Below are positions 31,140 to 43,600 of a stretch of 64,000 bases of DNA, piece by piece. Position numbers and translations under genes: made by a program. The number at the start of each line of letters is the position of its first letter. Positions within the stretch are counted from its first letter, which is position 1. The notes beneath the pieces were generated by a model, which saw nothing but the letters and a program-made list of their open reading frames with translations, was not told where the DNA came from and did not search any database. The DNA is taken from contig NC_134524.1 of assembly GCF_027942865.1 (NCBI RefSeq), positions 23,365,536 through 23,429,535 of the forward strand, in the 5' to 3' direction. The DNA is from Odontesthes bonariensis. Lineage: Eukaryota > Chordata > Actinopteri > Atheriniformes > Atherinopsidae.

Positions 31140-33570
31140 TTCGGCGCCAGGATTTCAGTTTTAGATGGGCCAGACCAATTGTGGGTGGGCCTTAAATAAT
31201 AATAAAAAAAAAATCAAATCACTGTTTAACCTAATAAAAAATGACTGGCAAATATATTGTCATATTATCTGTGATAGATAATAAGAGATATTTTAATAGC
31301 TTGCTCTTGAAAATATTTTGATGCATTGTGAAAAGTGTCGGTGCGGACGGACCTATCCGCGATCGCTCTCCTTGGTTCTGAGCAAAAAGAGCGCTTTGGA
31401 ATCTCCATTACAGACCTAACATGGATTTGGCGCATCTCAGACCTGAGGCCTATAGTAAAAATGGTGAGGAATATTTCCCTAAAACATATTTCAGTTCTGC
31501 TCGTATAACATGAGGCTGAATATTTCACAACTGTGTTTAATTCTTTTAAATTAACGATAGGCATCAACACTGCACGACAGTTCAATCCATCGGGCACAGA
31601 GAACTTGGCCAACGTCATCTGTCACAACATGCTCCAAAAGAACAAAAGAAGATTTTATACAACATTCATTTCTGATTTTGGCTTACAGAGAAGATACATT
31701 AAAATGTATCTATGGGCTACGAGATAATAACTAGGCCTACAATAGCGACCGCTAATTCACGCTCATCGGAAGATAACAGTCAAAAACGCATATTGGATCA
31801 AGCACAACATTATAAAAGTTTGCTTTGCTGCATTGCAAAAACAAGAAGCATTTCAGAAGCCACTATGGCTAACTTATCAGGCTAAAAACGAACTGGGTAG
31901 ACAAAATGAAAAGCTCTTTTCCAAAACGCTATATCCACCATTGTAGGCCTATTGCATTTTCATAAATATATAGCCTATATTTTTAGATTGATATTACCGG
32001 AAATACACAATTAAATAAAATTACTCTTTTTTTATGTTTTCAAAAATGGCTTTATAGCGTTTTGGAAAAGATCTCTTCAAATGACAATCATATTTTTGCA
32101 TCAACAGGCACGATTAAAATATTGCCAAACGTGAAAATAGATAGTCATGGGAAGAAGACAGCGCAGAATAGGCCTATCCATTCATTCAATTAGGCTCCGG
32201 AATTACAGGAGTAGTCGATGGGGCTTGCTCTTGAAAATGTCAATGATTTCATCGAAGTCGAGAGTTACTGTAAGCTCTCTCTCAAATGTCAACAGACAGA
32301 GGGACATAAGGCGAGAAGTAAGCATGGTGATCCTATTTGGTGTTTTAATCCGGTTGACACTGGAAAAGACGCGTTCAACTGTACAGGATGTCATTGGTAG
32401 TGTTATCAGAGCTTTTAAGAAAGCATGAATATTCGGGAAAACGTCCTCATTACATATGTCCATCACTTCAAGAATACTTTTGAGAAGTTCTCCCCCTTTT
32501 TTTTTTTCCTCACTATGAGTTGCACAAACACTGCGAGCTCCGACTCTGATATGGTTAAGTGGAAGTGCTTCGCAGCATCATTGAGAGAGTTCGCTATAGT
32601 GGCCAAGGTGGTGTCATTTGTATCAAGGCCAGGGGACCTCAGGATTGCCGCAGATGCCATGAGGCCATAAGTGTCACTGTGGAATCGAGTGTTCAGTTCA
32701 TTAAGTTGGCAGTCTATTAGCACGTTGGAAATGTTGCGCAGGTCACTGTCACTCCTCACCCTTGTAGATTTCCCCAACGTGCATGTGACAATACTTCCCT
32801 CAAATCGTCCTGGGAGCTTTCTTGAGCGGGACGGCAAACTGGGTACATCCCAATTGTCGACACCATGATCCTCCATCATCTTATTTGTTGTTTCCAGCAT
32901 CTGTAAGAACGCACAGTCACCGGAGCGAATGTCTGTCAGTTCTTGTTTGAGGTTGTCGATCAAATCAACCGTGTCTGTCACTGATGTGGAGATAGACTGG
33001 AGGATTTTAGACGTGAAGTCTGATTTACTGAACAACTGTTTGAAAAATACAAGGAGGAATATGAATTTTTTTGTTCTGATCTGCTGAAGGAGTGACTGTG
33101 CCTCAATCTCACTCTGCCCCCCCTCTTCTGCGTACTGTGCCAGAACCTCCACGATAACATCATACAAAATGAAAACTTTTGTTACTGCAGCAGATCTTGA
33201 ATCCTAGTGTCACACCCTCGCTCCAATTCCAGTGACCTCTGATCGGGCCGCATCTCTCTTTGCGTGTTGAGGAAGCGGGCATGACGTTCGCTGCCGCACA
33301 TGAAGGTGTGCAAGGTGTTGAGAGAGTCGAAAAAGGTTGAGGCATCCAGCGATGTCCGGGCCACAGATGACAGGACGAGGTTTAACCTATGGGAGTGACA
33401 GTGCACGTATTATTCGCACAAATTATTACATTATTTGTCGATTTTTAATAATTATTGACAACATTAAAAATATATATATTTTTTGGAAGAAAAGTTTTTG
33501 GTGGGCCAGTTGAAAAGTGGGCGGGCCTAGGCCCATCAGGCCCACCCATAACGCCGTGCCTGCCCTCCAC
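31140..33570 (-). mobile_element. hAT remnant of the ZMYM1-like (Tip100) group
   Basis: Ends are rich in GGGTGGGCC/GGCCCACCC (left about 31165-31192, right about 33495-33550), consistent with inverted termini, though exact ends and a duplication could not be set. The transposase is on the minus strand and lacks its N-terminal half. Confidence 0.6.
32203..33406 (-). pseudogene. hAT transposase C-terminal half, ZMYM1-like, degenerate
   Basis: Minus-strand segments in order: 33406-33182 (CHSHRLNLVLSSVA, DASTFFDSLNTLHTF, MCGSERHARFLNTQRE), the catalytic-to-helical region; 33167-32463 (VLAQYAEEGGQSEIEAQSLL, IRTKKFIFLLVFFKQLF, FHSDTYGLMASA); and 32466-32203 (FLKALITLPMTSCTVERVFS, RLMSLCLLTFERELT), the hAT dimerisation domain. 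Frames change at about 33175 and 32465. The TTF/BED finger and first catalytic Asp are missing. This family gives many zinc-finger MYM-type 1-like predictions in fish. Confidence 0.8.
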
Positions 33571-35881
33571 TATCAGAAGTTCTCCACAGAGCAGGTTCAG
33601 TTAAGGGATTTCAGCTAAAGCAGAAAAACACAGCTTCTCTACTTACAGAGCAGCTACTGAACACTTGTTTCCATCGTTGTGTCTCTCACTCATTTGGCCA
33701 GTTGGAGCTTGTTGTTGAAGCCCCAAATAAAGCCCGCCCTCTTCCTGTGTGGGTCCCTGTGGTTTCTTCTTCTCTTCACACACCAGGGGAAAAAGTTTTT
33801 AAAGATACAAGCGATAAACCATTAATTCCACAAATATGTCCAAAGCTTAATGAACATGTTGTAAATAATCAGATCAGATAAATCATCTGCCTTTAACTGA
33901 TGTATAACTGAGCATCTGGACGCACTTTGAGCAGCTCTCACAGGACTTGAACATATGATCTCCGAGTCCCAAAGCAGTTTATTGCCCCTCTGAGCGATGC
34001 CTCTGCTGCTTTGTGCTGCTTTCTTGGCACTTTTTACCTGAGACTGATGATCACAGACACTATCTTTTAGTCTTCCAACATGTTTCCTGTGAAGCAGCTT
34101 TGCTCATCAACTGTCTCTGGTTTGTTCAGCTGCTTGGTGTTGTGTCTCATGCTCTGTATCCCAATAAAGTCTCAGACTTGTTGGTTTCAAACTTTGAAGA
34201 CCGAGAAAAATTGAGTGGAACCTGGAAAAGGCTTGAACTCAGTCCCTATGAAAAGAAAATGAAAAGAGGAAGTTTAGGATTCAACCTTTCAGTGTGTAGT
34301 TGATCCATGTAGTTGTCTTATCCACCAGTGACCTCACATTTCCCCTGATGATCGAGGGAAGAAATGCTTTAAACTTCCTCCTCCTTTTCCTCCATGTTGT
34401 TCCTGCTCTGCATCCTAGACATCTCCTCTTCAGCTCATCCAGATTTGGGGTATTTTTCCAGCCATTTCTTGGACTTCTGTGAAGCTCAGTTAGCTGCACC
34501 AACAGGCGAACAACTTTCCCGTTGCTACGGTTACACATCATAACAGATTTGAAAAACTACCAGAGTGACCAGCAGAGGTCCTTCTAGCAGCATCCACACC
34601 AGCTCAGAAACATGTTTCAGAAGTCTCTGTTTTCACAGAGAAAATCTGAAGAAGATGCAAAGAATTCTGGAATAATGGTACTGACCTGGTTCGGTTCCAC
34701 ATGAACCCAAAACATTTCATCCGGAGCCAAAAGCTTCCATCCAATATGTATCATCAATCTACATTTATAAATAACTAAAGCTAACATTTGAGTTTATTAT
34801 TTTATTTTTTTTAACTAGAATTATATTACGGTGGAATTCTGCAGTTAAAGAAAGAGTAAAACCTCCATTTAACCAGGAGTTACAGCAGATTAAATCTATA
34901 AGTTAGTGTAAATATAAATATATATGGCGAAAAACACTAACTTCATGGTGGCCCTGGAGGAAACTCAGGTATTCTGCAGAAGCACAGGAGTTCATCCCCT
35001 TCAGATCATGAATATCTGATGGTGATTCCTGCTTTTAAAAGAATCAATGAGAAATCCCCAGTGAGACGACACTGCCACCAGGAGGTCAGATTGGAACATT
35101 ACACTATTGTTTGGATCCAGCACTGTGTTCTTCAACAACCTTCAGTTTTACAGATCATTACGGAGGTGGAAAAAGTAAACACAAACTACTGAAAAACACT
35201 GAAGCACAGAAGCAGCGCTCAGTGTGCTTTGGGAGCAGGAACCCCAGAAAGACTTCTGGGGACTGAGGGTATTTTCCTCATTTTTACATCCCTTCATTCA
35301 TTTGCCTTTTTCAAGCACTTGTTATTACTTCTTTGAATTGGCTGATGTGACAATTCTTCGTGCTGCTTCCTGATTTTGATTAGTTTCAGGTGTAGTCTGA
35401 GTAAGAGGAGAGAATAATGCAAAACAAGAAACTGCAGCACTGATCAGACATGGCTGGATCTCAACAGGAAACGCTCCCTGAGAACCAGATCTAACGTGTG
35501 ACTTCCACTGTGAGTCAGCTCAGTTACAAACTGGGTTTAACTTCTGAGGTTGGTCTCTGACTGAGGGACTGTCTCTGTCACGCTAACAGCCCCCCCGGCT
35601 GGCTCGCCATGTTTTGCCACATGTACACAACATGACAGGGTTCATTCGGGGGAGGTGACTTCACTGATGACCATCTGCATACAGGAAGACAGTCCTGCGT
35701 AACATTCAGTCGCTACAGCGACTGTCTTGCATTTGTGGTGGCTAATTCCTGTTCAGCCAGGACCTGTAGCGCCAGTCGCTAACACACAAAAGTCACCGCT
35801 GATCACATCTTTAGGCCAAAGTGGGATTTGTTAGTGAGATTCTCCCGCTGTGAGCGGCACAAAGCGCTTTCTAAGAAACTC
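33571..35881. other. No intact gene; short LINE endonuclease scrap
   Basis: A minus-strand stretch at 34281-34541 reads RKRRRKFKAFLPSIIRGNVR SLVDKT (split here), resembling the start of a LINE ORF2 before its endonuclease. Nothing else with a domain was found. About 35590-35880 is unremarkable. Confidence 0.4.
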
Positions 35882-36616
35882 TTAAAGTTCCTATGGCATG
35901 AAAATAAAACGAGGCTTTTATATATTTTTATAGGCTTTAGTGATCCCCTAATACTGTATCTGAGTTTTTTTTTCCCAAAATTCTGAATTACAGCCAGTCC
36001 CAAGAATGAGCTTTCCTTAGGATCCCCAGAATGAGCTGTTAAGTGGGGGTGTGGCCTTACTTACGCCCGTGGTACCTTGCGCAAATGTTTTGTGAATCGC
36101 TATGGCACATAGATGGCACGGCAGCCCTATGCCGTAAAACTAGCGAAACCTGTTGAAATGAGCTTACTTTGACAATATGATGAACTAGTTAGTGAACAAC
36201 TCTCCTAACACAGTCAAACATCAAGCAAGTGCTACACAAGACACAGCAAAAAAATCATGCGTGAAGGGGAAAGCAGGAGTGAGGATTTTGACATTCTCAG
36301 CTGATTGCTCTGGTTTGCAAAGATGCACGTAGCGCGAGTAATTTCAATCAGGGGGAAGGCAGATATCGTGCGCGCCATAAACCAACAGCAGGACGGCTAT
36401 CAAAAGAAATAAGTACACAACACTCACGTTACAGTAAATGAGGTGTCCACTTGCATACCTCATGCTATTTACCGTTACATTAGCTTGCAGATGCTATTAG
36501 CTGCATAGCTAACGTTAGCTGCTAACGATACAAACCCATTCCTGTGGTAACAAGCTATGTAACTATACTGTACATACAGGAAAGCAACACAATAAAAGAG
36601 CGTGAAATTACTTACT

Positions 36617-36892
36617 CGGGAATGAGATCCTTCCCCAAGTGAGAGACGAATGGAGCAGGAGATTAAAAGGCGGATCGGTGCGGCGTCTGCAGTGATGCGG
36701 ACTCTGCATCGGCCCGTCGTGGTGAAAAATGAGCTGAGCCATAAGGCGAAGCTCTCGATTTACTGGTCAATCTATGTTCCAACCCTCACCTATGGTCACG
36801 AGCTGTGGGTAGTGACCGAGAGAACGAGATCGCGAATACAAGCGGCTGAAATGAGTTTCCTCCGCAGGGTGTCTGGGCTCTCCCTTGGGCTC
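36617..36892 (+). mobile_element. Rex3 internal fragment
   Basis: Corresponds to 27750-28055 of the intact Rex3 (same strand), with an internal deletion of about 40 bp after CTTCCCCAAGTG. It encodes [24 protein letters not shown] residues and lacks both ends, so it is a scrap and not a functional copy. Confidence 0.88.
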
Positions 36893-37635
36893 GGTATTAG
36901 CCCAAGTTCTGGAAACATTCGTCTGTGAAATATTTGGCGCACACATACACAAATCTCTTCGGTTCTGTCGTCACTTTCCCAGAAAAAAACAAAATCTGTC
37001 CACTGGCTCTTTAGAGGTTCTGATGCAGGAGCTCTAAACAGATTTTGTACGTACAGAGCAATGAGCTGGCCAAAGAGCTATGGGCGGGGAAATGCAGTTT
37101 ATTGGCTCTGGGTGGAAACAACCTCCACGTCATAACGATCAGGCCACCTGCATGGTCACATTTCCAAAGGCGGAGAATAATTTCCAGTGCATGGTTTAGG
37201 TCTAGGGTGACCAACCGTCCCGCGTAGCGCGTGCACGTACAGCGTTCGAGGCCAAAATAGTCCGTCCCGCAAATTCAGAGCTTGTCCCGGATAATTGATT
37301 CTTGCTGGGGTTGTCACTTTCCCTGCGCCACCCAGATAGCCAAACGAGCGTTACTTGACATTTCAGAAGAGCACAGTCGCCGCAGACTGTAGAGCTACAA
37401 CAGATCCTCACACGCGCGCAGACACACACCCCTTGCAGTCGCATCTGACAGGCTGGCTGTTATCAAATATTTGTTGTTGCCATGACAATTGACTCAACGT
37501 TCGCAGTGATGATGAACGTCAATTCACGTGCCTCATCACTAGGCACTTCAGTCAGTCAGTTGGCGCGGCATACTTGGCTAGAACTAGTTGTGGATTGTGG
37601 TTTGTGGTTTGTGGATAAAAAAAACACAGGGGAAA

Positions 37636-38166
37636 ATGGCAGGTGAGGCACCTCCAATTAAAAAGCGAAAATGTATGTACCGGAAAGAATGGGAAAATGT
37701 GTATGAATGGGTGAAATTCGTTGAGGGGTACGCCGAGAGGGCATTTTGTGACTTGTGTAAATCATCCTTCTCAATCGGACATGGGGGTGAATACGATGTC
37801 AAACGCCATATGATGACGGACACACATAAGAAGAGGCTTTTTCAAAAAGAAACGTCCAAATCTATGGACAGTTTCTTTCGGCCAAAAATCGACTCGATGG
37901 CAGACAAAATTACCGCGGCTGAGGTTACAAATGTGTACCACACAGTACAGCACGGGCCGTCATATCGAGCTGGTGAGTGTAGCTCAAAGCTAGCTGCAAC
38001 AATGTATCATGACTCTGACATCGCGAAGAGGATGTCTTGTGGTCGCACCAAGGCAGAAGCCATCGTCACGGAGGTGCTTGCCTCTGCCTCGGTCGAAGAC
38101 TGCTTGAAGGTCCTCAAAAGACCATTGTTGTATTCATATGGCAAGGATGTCACAGTGTTGTGTTAG
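37636..38166 (+). CDS. BED-like zinc-finger protein of a hAT element
   Basis: ATG 37636 (AAAATGG) opens a 176-residue frame. A nuclear-localisation-like KKRK lies at residues 9-12, then KEWENVYEWVKFVEG and a finger-like module CDLCKSS...HGGEYDVKRHMMTDTHKKR (split here), i.e. C-x2-C with spaced His. SMDSFFRPK follows, then conserved HTVQHGPSYRAGECSSKLAA and SCGRTKAEAIVTEVLA. These blocks match the N-terminal portion of a teleost hAT-like transposase family. The frame ends (KDVTVLC) before any DDE catalytic region, and nothing downstream supplies it. It is therefore either an N-terminal exon of a deleted gene or a free-standing DNA-binding derivative. No internal lesion is seen. Confidence 0.65.
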   Translation: MAGEAPPIKKRKCMYRKEWENVYEWVKFVEGYAERAFCDLCKSSFSIGHGGEYDVKRHMMTDTHKKRLFQKETSKSMDSFFRPKIDSMADKITAAEVTNVYHTVQHGPSYRAGECSSKLAATMYHDSDIAKRMSCGRTKAEAIVTEVLASASVEDCLKVLKRPLLYSYGKDVTVLC

Positions 38167-39247
38167 CTATCTAGTTAACGTCAGTGAGTCAATGTTAGCT
38201 AATCAGCTTGTTAAAAATCAGGTTTGCATGCTGAATTTATTGGATATCGGACGACGACATTTAGTTTGTGAACAGCATCTCATTTAATTGAATAGCATAA
38301 AACAGCTCATACTAGTGTGGCTTTGAAATGCCACTGTTATTAATGATACGGTTTCAAATGCTTTAGTGCAAATATGTTAGCTAGCCTGGATGATCATGGA
38401 GACATCACAGCGAGTTTTGCTGATTTGAAACGAATGTGTTCTATCTGTCAAAGTTAGAACTCTAGGAGTGTCCTTGTCTGATATCCAATATCCAATATCC
38501 AACCTATTGAATAATGGTTAAGAAAAAGTGTACCATTGTAGTTGCCTTATTGCTAGAGTTCACTGAAATTGTATCTGTTGGCTAACAATGCTGCTGTTAT
38601 ATGATTGTAAGCAGCAGTTCGACATTATTCCTTATAGCATCCCAGTCCAAAACAAACAAAAGCAAATACTACGTTTGAAAAGGCATATTTATTTATATAT
38701 AAAATAATCACCACAACCATAAAGCAGTCTCTTTATTTGTTCATATTAGATTTCTTTATTGTCCCATAGGGATATTTGTTTTCACATCAGACAGTCAGTT
38801 CCATCAGGTTCAGCATAAAAAATAATGTAATTCTGTCTCCTCTCTCTCTCTCTATTCCTTATTTCATTCAGATGCTGGTGAGTCCTGGTATCCCCAAATG
38901 CCTAAAGGTGTCCCCAAATACAGAATGTTTTGTGAGTTTACAGACTTTTTTTGCTGTTCCTCTGGTGCTGAGACACTACAATTCCTGTTAATACTGTAGT
39001 ATTTATTTTATATAACATCCATGTGCAACGTTTTATTTGTTTCCTACTTGAATCTTTTTGAATGTCAAAATACCTGTAAACCTGAAAAATGAAAGTCAAT
39101 GTAATTTCTTGTAATGTCAACATTAGCCTGCATTTTGAAACCGTGTTTTCTTTGATTGACTCCATGTACCTTGTAAAGTGAAAACAAGTGTCATTCTTTG
39201 TCAGAAGTATTTCATTTTTTGCCATATCTGTAGTGTTTTTGGTAAAG

Positions 39248-39425
39248 TTAGTGTGTAAAGACAAAGATGCAATCTGTTTTGAAATGAATTTTAAGTAATA
39301 TTTTTAGTGTGTAAAGACAAAGATGCAATCTGTTTTGAAATGCATTTTAAGTATATATTTTTAGTGTGTAAAGAAAAATATGCAATCTGTTTTAAAATTA
39401 ATTTCAAGTATATATTTTTACAATA
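39248..39425. repeat. Tandem repeat, three units of about 58 bp
   Basis: Three successive units begin with TTAGTGTGTAAAGA and contain ATGCAATCTGTTTT; unit 3 is most diverged. Confidence 0.85.
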
Positions 39426-39614
39426 TGTTTTTTAGAAGAAAATTAACCAATTTGTTGACCATTTGGTCAATTGTGTTTTTAAAGGTGTCAGTTTGTTAAG
39501 AGTTTAGAAACAAAATAGCGAAAGTATGTGTAAGCAATTGGGGAAAAAAAGAACTGTTCAAAATATTATTGTTATCATTATTATTGTTATATATTACATC
39601 ACCAATAACAGAGG

Positions 39615-39629
39615 ATATATATATATATA

Positions 39630-39690
<61 letters not shown>
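39615..39690. repeat. (TA)n microsatellite
   Basis: Near-uninterrupted TA repeats with a small ATAATTTAT break; produces a spurious Ile/Tyr frame. Confidence 0.95.
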
Positions 39691-39693
<3 letters not shown>

Positions 39694-39944
39694 TGATATA
39701 CCATGTAAGGTAGTATGTGCTAGAAATGGGTAAACCACTAAGAGTCTGGCGGCGGGTGCGGCGTCCCCCCTTGTCCCCCATAAACATACCCCTTGTCCCC
39801 CCTTGGGCTTATGAGCAGGTGGTCACCCTATTTAGGTCTATCCTCATTTTTAGCCACTGGGGGACCGCAGACAGGCTAGAAGAACTCATATTAATGTTAA
39901 ACAACCTTAAAAAGTGAAAATTTCATGCCATGGGACCTTTAAGG

Positions 39945-40689
39945 ACATAATAGCTGTGGGGACGTAGTTACCACAAGAACACAATACAACTCCAAGTCAG
40001 TGCTGAACATTTTCCACTGAAATGCTCAGGGTACGCCAAACACAGTCAGCTTAAAACTAAAGGGAACAGAAACAGCCTGAAGCAGGTTTAAATGATCAGC
40101 GTTTCAGTTTGTAGATACAATCCAATAAAGTATAAGGGTGTCGTGTGCACACTCTGCCACCGGGTGTTCTGTCTGGGTAAGTTGTGTAGCCGTCGGGGAA
40201 GAAGAAGAAGAAGAAGAGTTGTGGACTAAAACAACGTAAGCAGCGCCACTGAGAGCATCTGAGATTACAGCAGAATGTCTGTTTGGTAAATCTGCTCAGT
40301 ACCTGATTGTGTGAGTAACTGAGCAGTTGTAGAAGCAACAAACAGATCAGTTCAGTTTTCTCGTGTTAAACGGTTCAGTTCAAAGTACCGTTAGCCTGCT
40401 TAGCTGCCTTTTCCCTCAGTGCAGCCATGACGTTTGGACTAAAATGCGTTCACACATCTGATTCCAACACAACAGACATTTGAAAGAGTTTCACAGCTTG
40501 AAATTGAGCCTCGTGCCCTTTTAGTGTTGGAACAGCCTTAACTTTCAGCTTCAGTCATGAGCATCATACAGCTGTCTGGGAAGTACAGGGAACAACTCCA
40601 AACCTTTTTCAGACTGCGTTAAAGATTTCTGGGTCTTTGGGGAAGATGATAAGGGTCAACTTTCCCTCGTAACCAAACACACATTTTCT
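39945..40689. other. No gene recognised
   Basis: Contains a short GAA run (about 40198-40217) and no domain-bearing frame. Confidence 0.4.
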
Positions 40690-43600
40690 TCAAAAATATC
40701 TGTGTAGCAAGAACATGAAAAGCATGAGAAAAGTTAACATCTTTAATGAAATGCAGAACAACGAAATAAAGAAGAGTGTAAAGCTCGACTTCACATCAAA
40801 CTGAAATGATATATTGCTTCTTCAGATGTTTACATAAATACCCACAGCTGGTGCAAAGCTACTTTGTGGATCTTAACTTTAAACAAAACAAATATGCTCC
40901 GTATAACAGAATAAACATGTTTCTACTTTCAAACAGACTGCATTTTGTTCTGTCCATCAACTCACAATTGATGCCATGTTTGTCTTGAACGTCGGGAGAT
41001 CCGTCCCCAGTTAAAGCAATCCAAACAAATTATAAAGCACTTTCAATGGTTCTTCAAACATGTGCTCCCCACAGAACATTCAGAACTAAAGTCCTGACAA
41101 GAGAAGGTGGTAATCCACAAAAAAAAAATTTAATCTGAACAAAGGCAAGGCTTCTGATTTGTAGTTCCTGTTGCTGCTCCCAGGTGAATGTTTGCTTATC
41201 GGCCGTAAAAATTGTTGTTGATTTAAGCCAATTATTTCTCTGCAGTGTGACTACGTTGGTGTCTCTTTAGATGAGATAATTGAGTAAAAGCTGCCCTACA
41301 CTGACCACAGATGAAAGGCTTCTCTCCTGTGTGAATACGTTGGTGTGCCTTTAGACTAGATAATTGAGTGAAAGCTGCCCTACACTGACCACAGATGAAA
41401 GGCTTCTCTCCTGTGTGAATACGTTGGTGTGTCTTTAGATGAGATAATTGAGTAAAAGCTGACTCACACTGACCGCAGCTGAAAGGTTTCTGTCCTGAAT
41501 GAATACGTTGGTGTCTCTTTAGATGAGATAATGTAGTGAAAGCTGCCCCACACTGACCACAGCTGAAAGGCTTCTCTCCTGTGTGAATACGTTGGTGTGC
41601 CTTTAGATTAGATAATTGAGTGAAAGCTGCCCCACACTGACCACAGATGAAAGGTTTCTGTCCTGAATGAATACGTTGGTGTCTCTTTAGATTAGATAAT
41701 TGAGTGAAAGCTGCCCCACACTGACCACAGATGAAAGGTTTCTCTCCTGTGTGACTACGTTGGTGTTTCTTTAGACTAGATAATTGAGTGAAAGCTGCCC
41801 TACACTGACCACAGATGAAAGGCTTCTCTCCTGTGTGAATACGTTGGTGTGTCTTTAGATGAGATAATTGAGTAAAAGCTGCCTCACACTGACCACAGCT
41901 GAAAGGTTTCTGTCCTGAATGAATACGTTGGTGTCTCTTTAGATGAGATAATGTAGTGAGAGCTGCCCCACACTGACCACAGCTGAAAGGCTTCTCTCCT
42001 GTGTGAATACGTTGGTGTGCCTTTAGACTAGATAATTGAGTGAAAGCTGCCCCACACTGACCACAGATGAAAGGTTTCTCTCCTGTGTGACTACGTTGGT
42101 GTTTCTTTAGACTAGATAATTGAGTGAAAGCTGCCCTACACTGACCACAGATGAAAGGCTTCTCTCCTGTGTGAATACGTTGGTGTGTCTTTAGATGAGA
42201 TAATTGAGTAAAAGCTGCCTCACACTGACCACAGCTGAAAGGTTTCTGTCCTGAATGAATACGTTGGTGTCTCTTTAGATGAGATAATGTAGTGAGAGCT
42301 GCCCCACACTGACCACAGCTGAAAGGCTTCTCTCCTGTGTGAATACGTTGGTGTGCCTTTAGACTAGATAATTGAGTGAAAGCTGCCCTGCACTGACCAC
42401 AGATGAAAGGTTTCTCTCCTGTGTGAATACGTTGGTGTGTCTTTAGATGAGATAATTGAGTGAAAGCTGCCCCACACTGACCACAGCTGAAAGGCTTCTC
42501 TCCTGTGTGACTACGTTGGTGTTTCTTTAGACTAGATAATTGAGTGAAAGCTGCCCCACACTGACCACAGATGAAAGGTTTCTCTCCTGTGTGAATACGT
42601 TGGTGTGTCTTTAGATGAGATAATTGAGTGAAAGCTGCCCCACACTGACCACAGATGAAAGGTTTCTCTCCTGTGTGAATACGTTGGTGTCTCTTTAGAT
42701 TAGATAATCCAGTGAAAGCTGCCCCACACTGGACACAGCTGTATGGCTTCTCTCCTGAGTGAATACGTTGGTGTGTCTTTAGATGAGATAATACAGTGAA
42801 AGCTGCCCCACACTGGTCACAGCTGTATGGCTTCTCTCCAGTATGAAGCCTCTGATGATACCTCAGATTTGATCTTTTGATAACTTTCCCACAGTCCTTA
42901 CAGCAGTGCCATCTGGATAACTCTTGGGCTCCATGTTTCTGCAATGACAGAGAGGAAGAAGACTTAGATCCTTTTGAAGTTCACACAAAAGATTTCTCTA
43001 AGCTAACCTACGCTAACCAACATATTCTAACTGGACCTGGACAGACCGAGCCACACAAGTCTCAATATCTCAGATTAAATGTGAACGCTGAGGGTGCATT
43101 TATAAGTGCCCTCAGCTATCAGCACTGTGCTCTGATGTGTTCTGCACACGTTCAGCTTTTTAAGTAGTAAACTCTTGCTTTTTGCTCTTTTACTAATTCT
43201 TTTTGTCATGATGAAACTCTGAAAAGGAACTTGAGCTACAATATTTCTAAATAATGGAAGGAACCAGAGTCTTGTCCAAGTTGTTCACTTAAACACCATG
43301 TAGAGTTTGGGCTGAAAAAGGTTGATGACCGCTGGTTTAAAGGAATAAAAGTAACAGTGGTGGTAATACATGACATTCTTTACACTAACCCTCTGTTCCA
43401 GCTTACAACTCAGAGGTCTGCAGCCATTCAGCTCAACAGCCATCAGGGAAACACAGTCCGTTTTAACTCAACCTTTATTTCTCTTTGTTAAAACAACTCT
43501 ATAAACCTGTCATCTAACCATTAAAGACCCAGAATATTACCACCACCAGGTTCAATTCATGTAACCCAGAGACTTTAAACACAAATAATGAAGATTAGCT

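Larger units (their letters stand above)
37203..39830 (+). mobile_element. hAT element with intact BED-like protein
   Basis: Ends TAGGGTGACCA and TGGTCACCCTA with a perfect 8-bp duplication TTTAGGTC (37195-37202 and 39831-39838); 2628 bp. It carries a 176-codon gene (37636-38166). The remaining 1.6 kb is AT-rich and non-coding, with a threefold tandem repeat (39248-39425) and a TA microsatellite (about 39615-39690). Confidence 0.9.
35882..39942. mobile_element. TTAA-bounded DNA element (TTAAAGGTCCCATGGCATG family)
   Basis: The left end reads TTAAAGTTCCTATGGCATGA at 35882; the right end, reverse-complemented, reads TTAAAGGTCCCATGGCATGA (ends at 39942). TTAA is the duplicated target. The termini agree over about 20 bp with two mismatches. 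The element itself is about 1.1 kb and non-coding; it contains a Rex3 fragment and a complete hAT insertion. Kolobok/piggyBac-like target choice is inferred from TTAA only. Confidence 0.75.

Noticed and set aside
41232..42938. CRISPR-like appearance of regularly spaced repeats
   Set aside because: 84-bp periodicity is the C2H2 finger unit; repeats are coding, and spacers are not unique.
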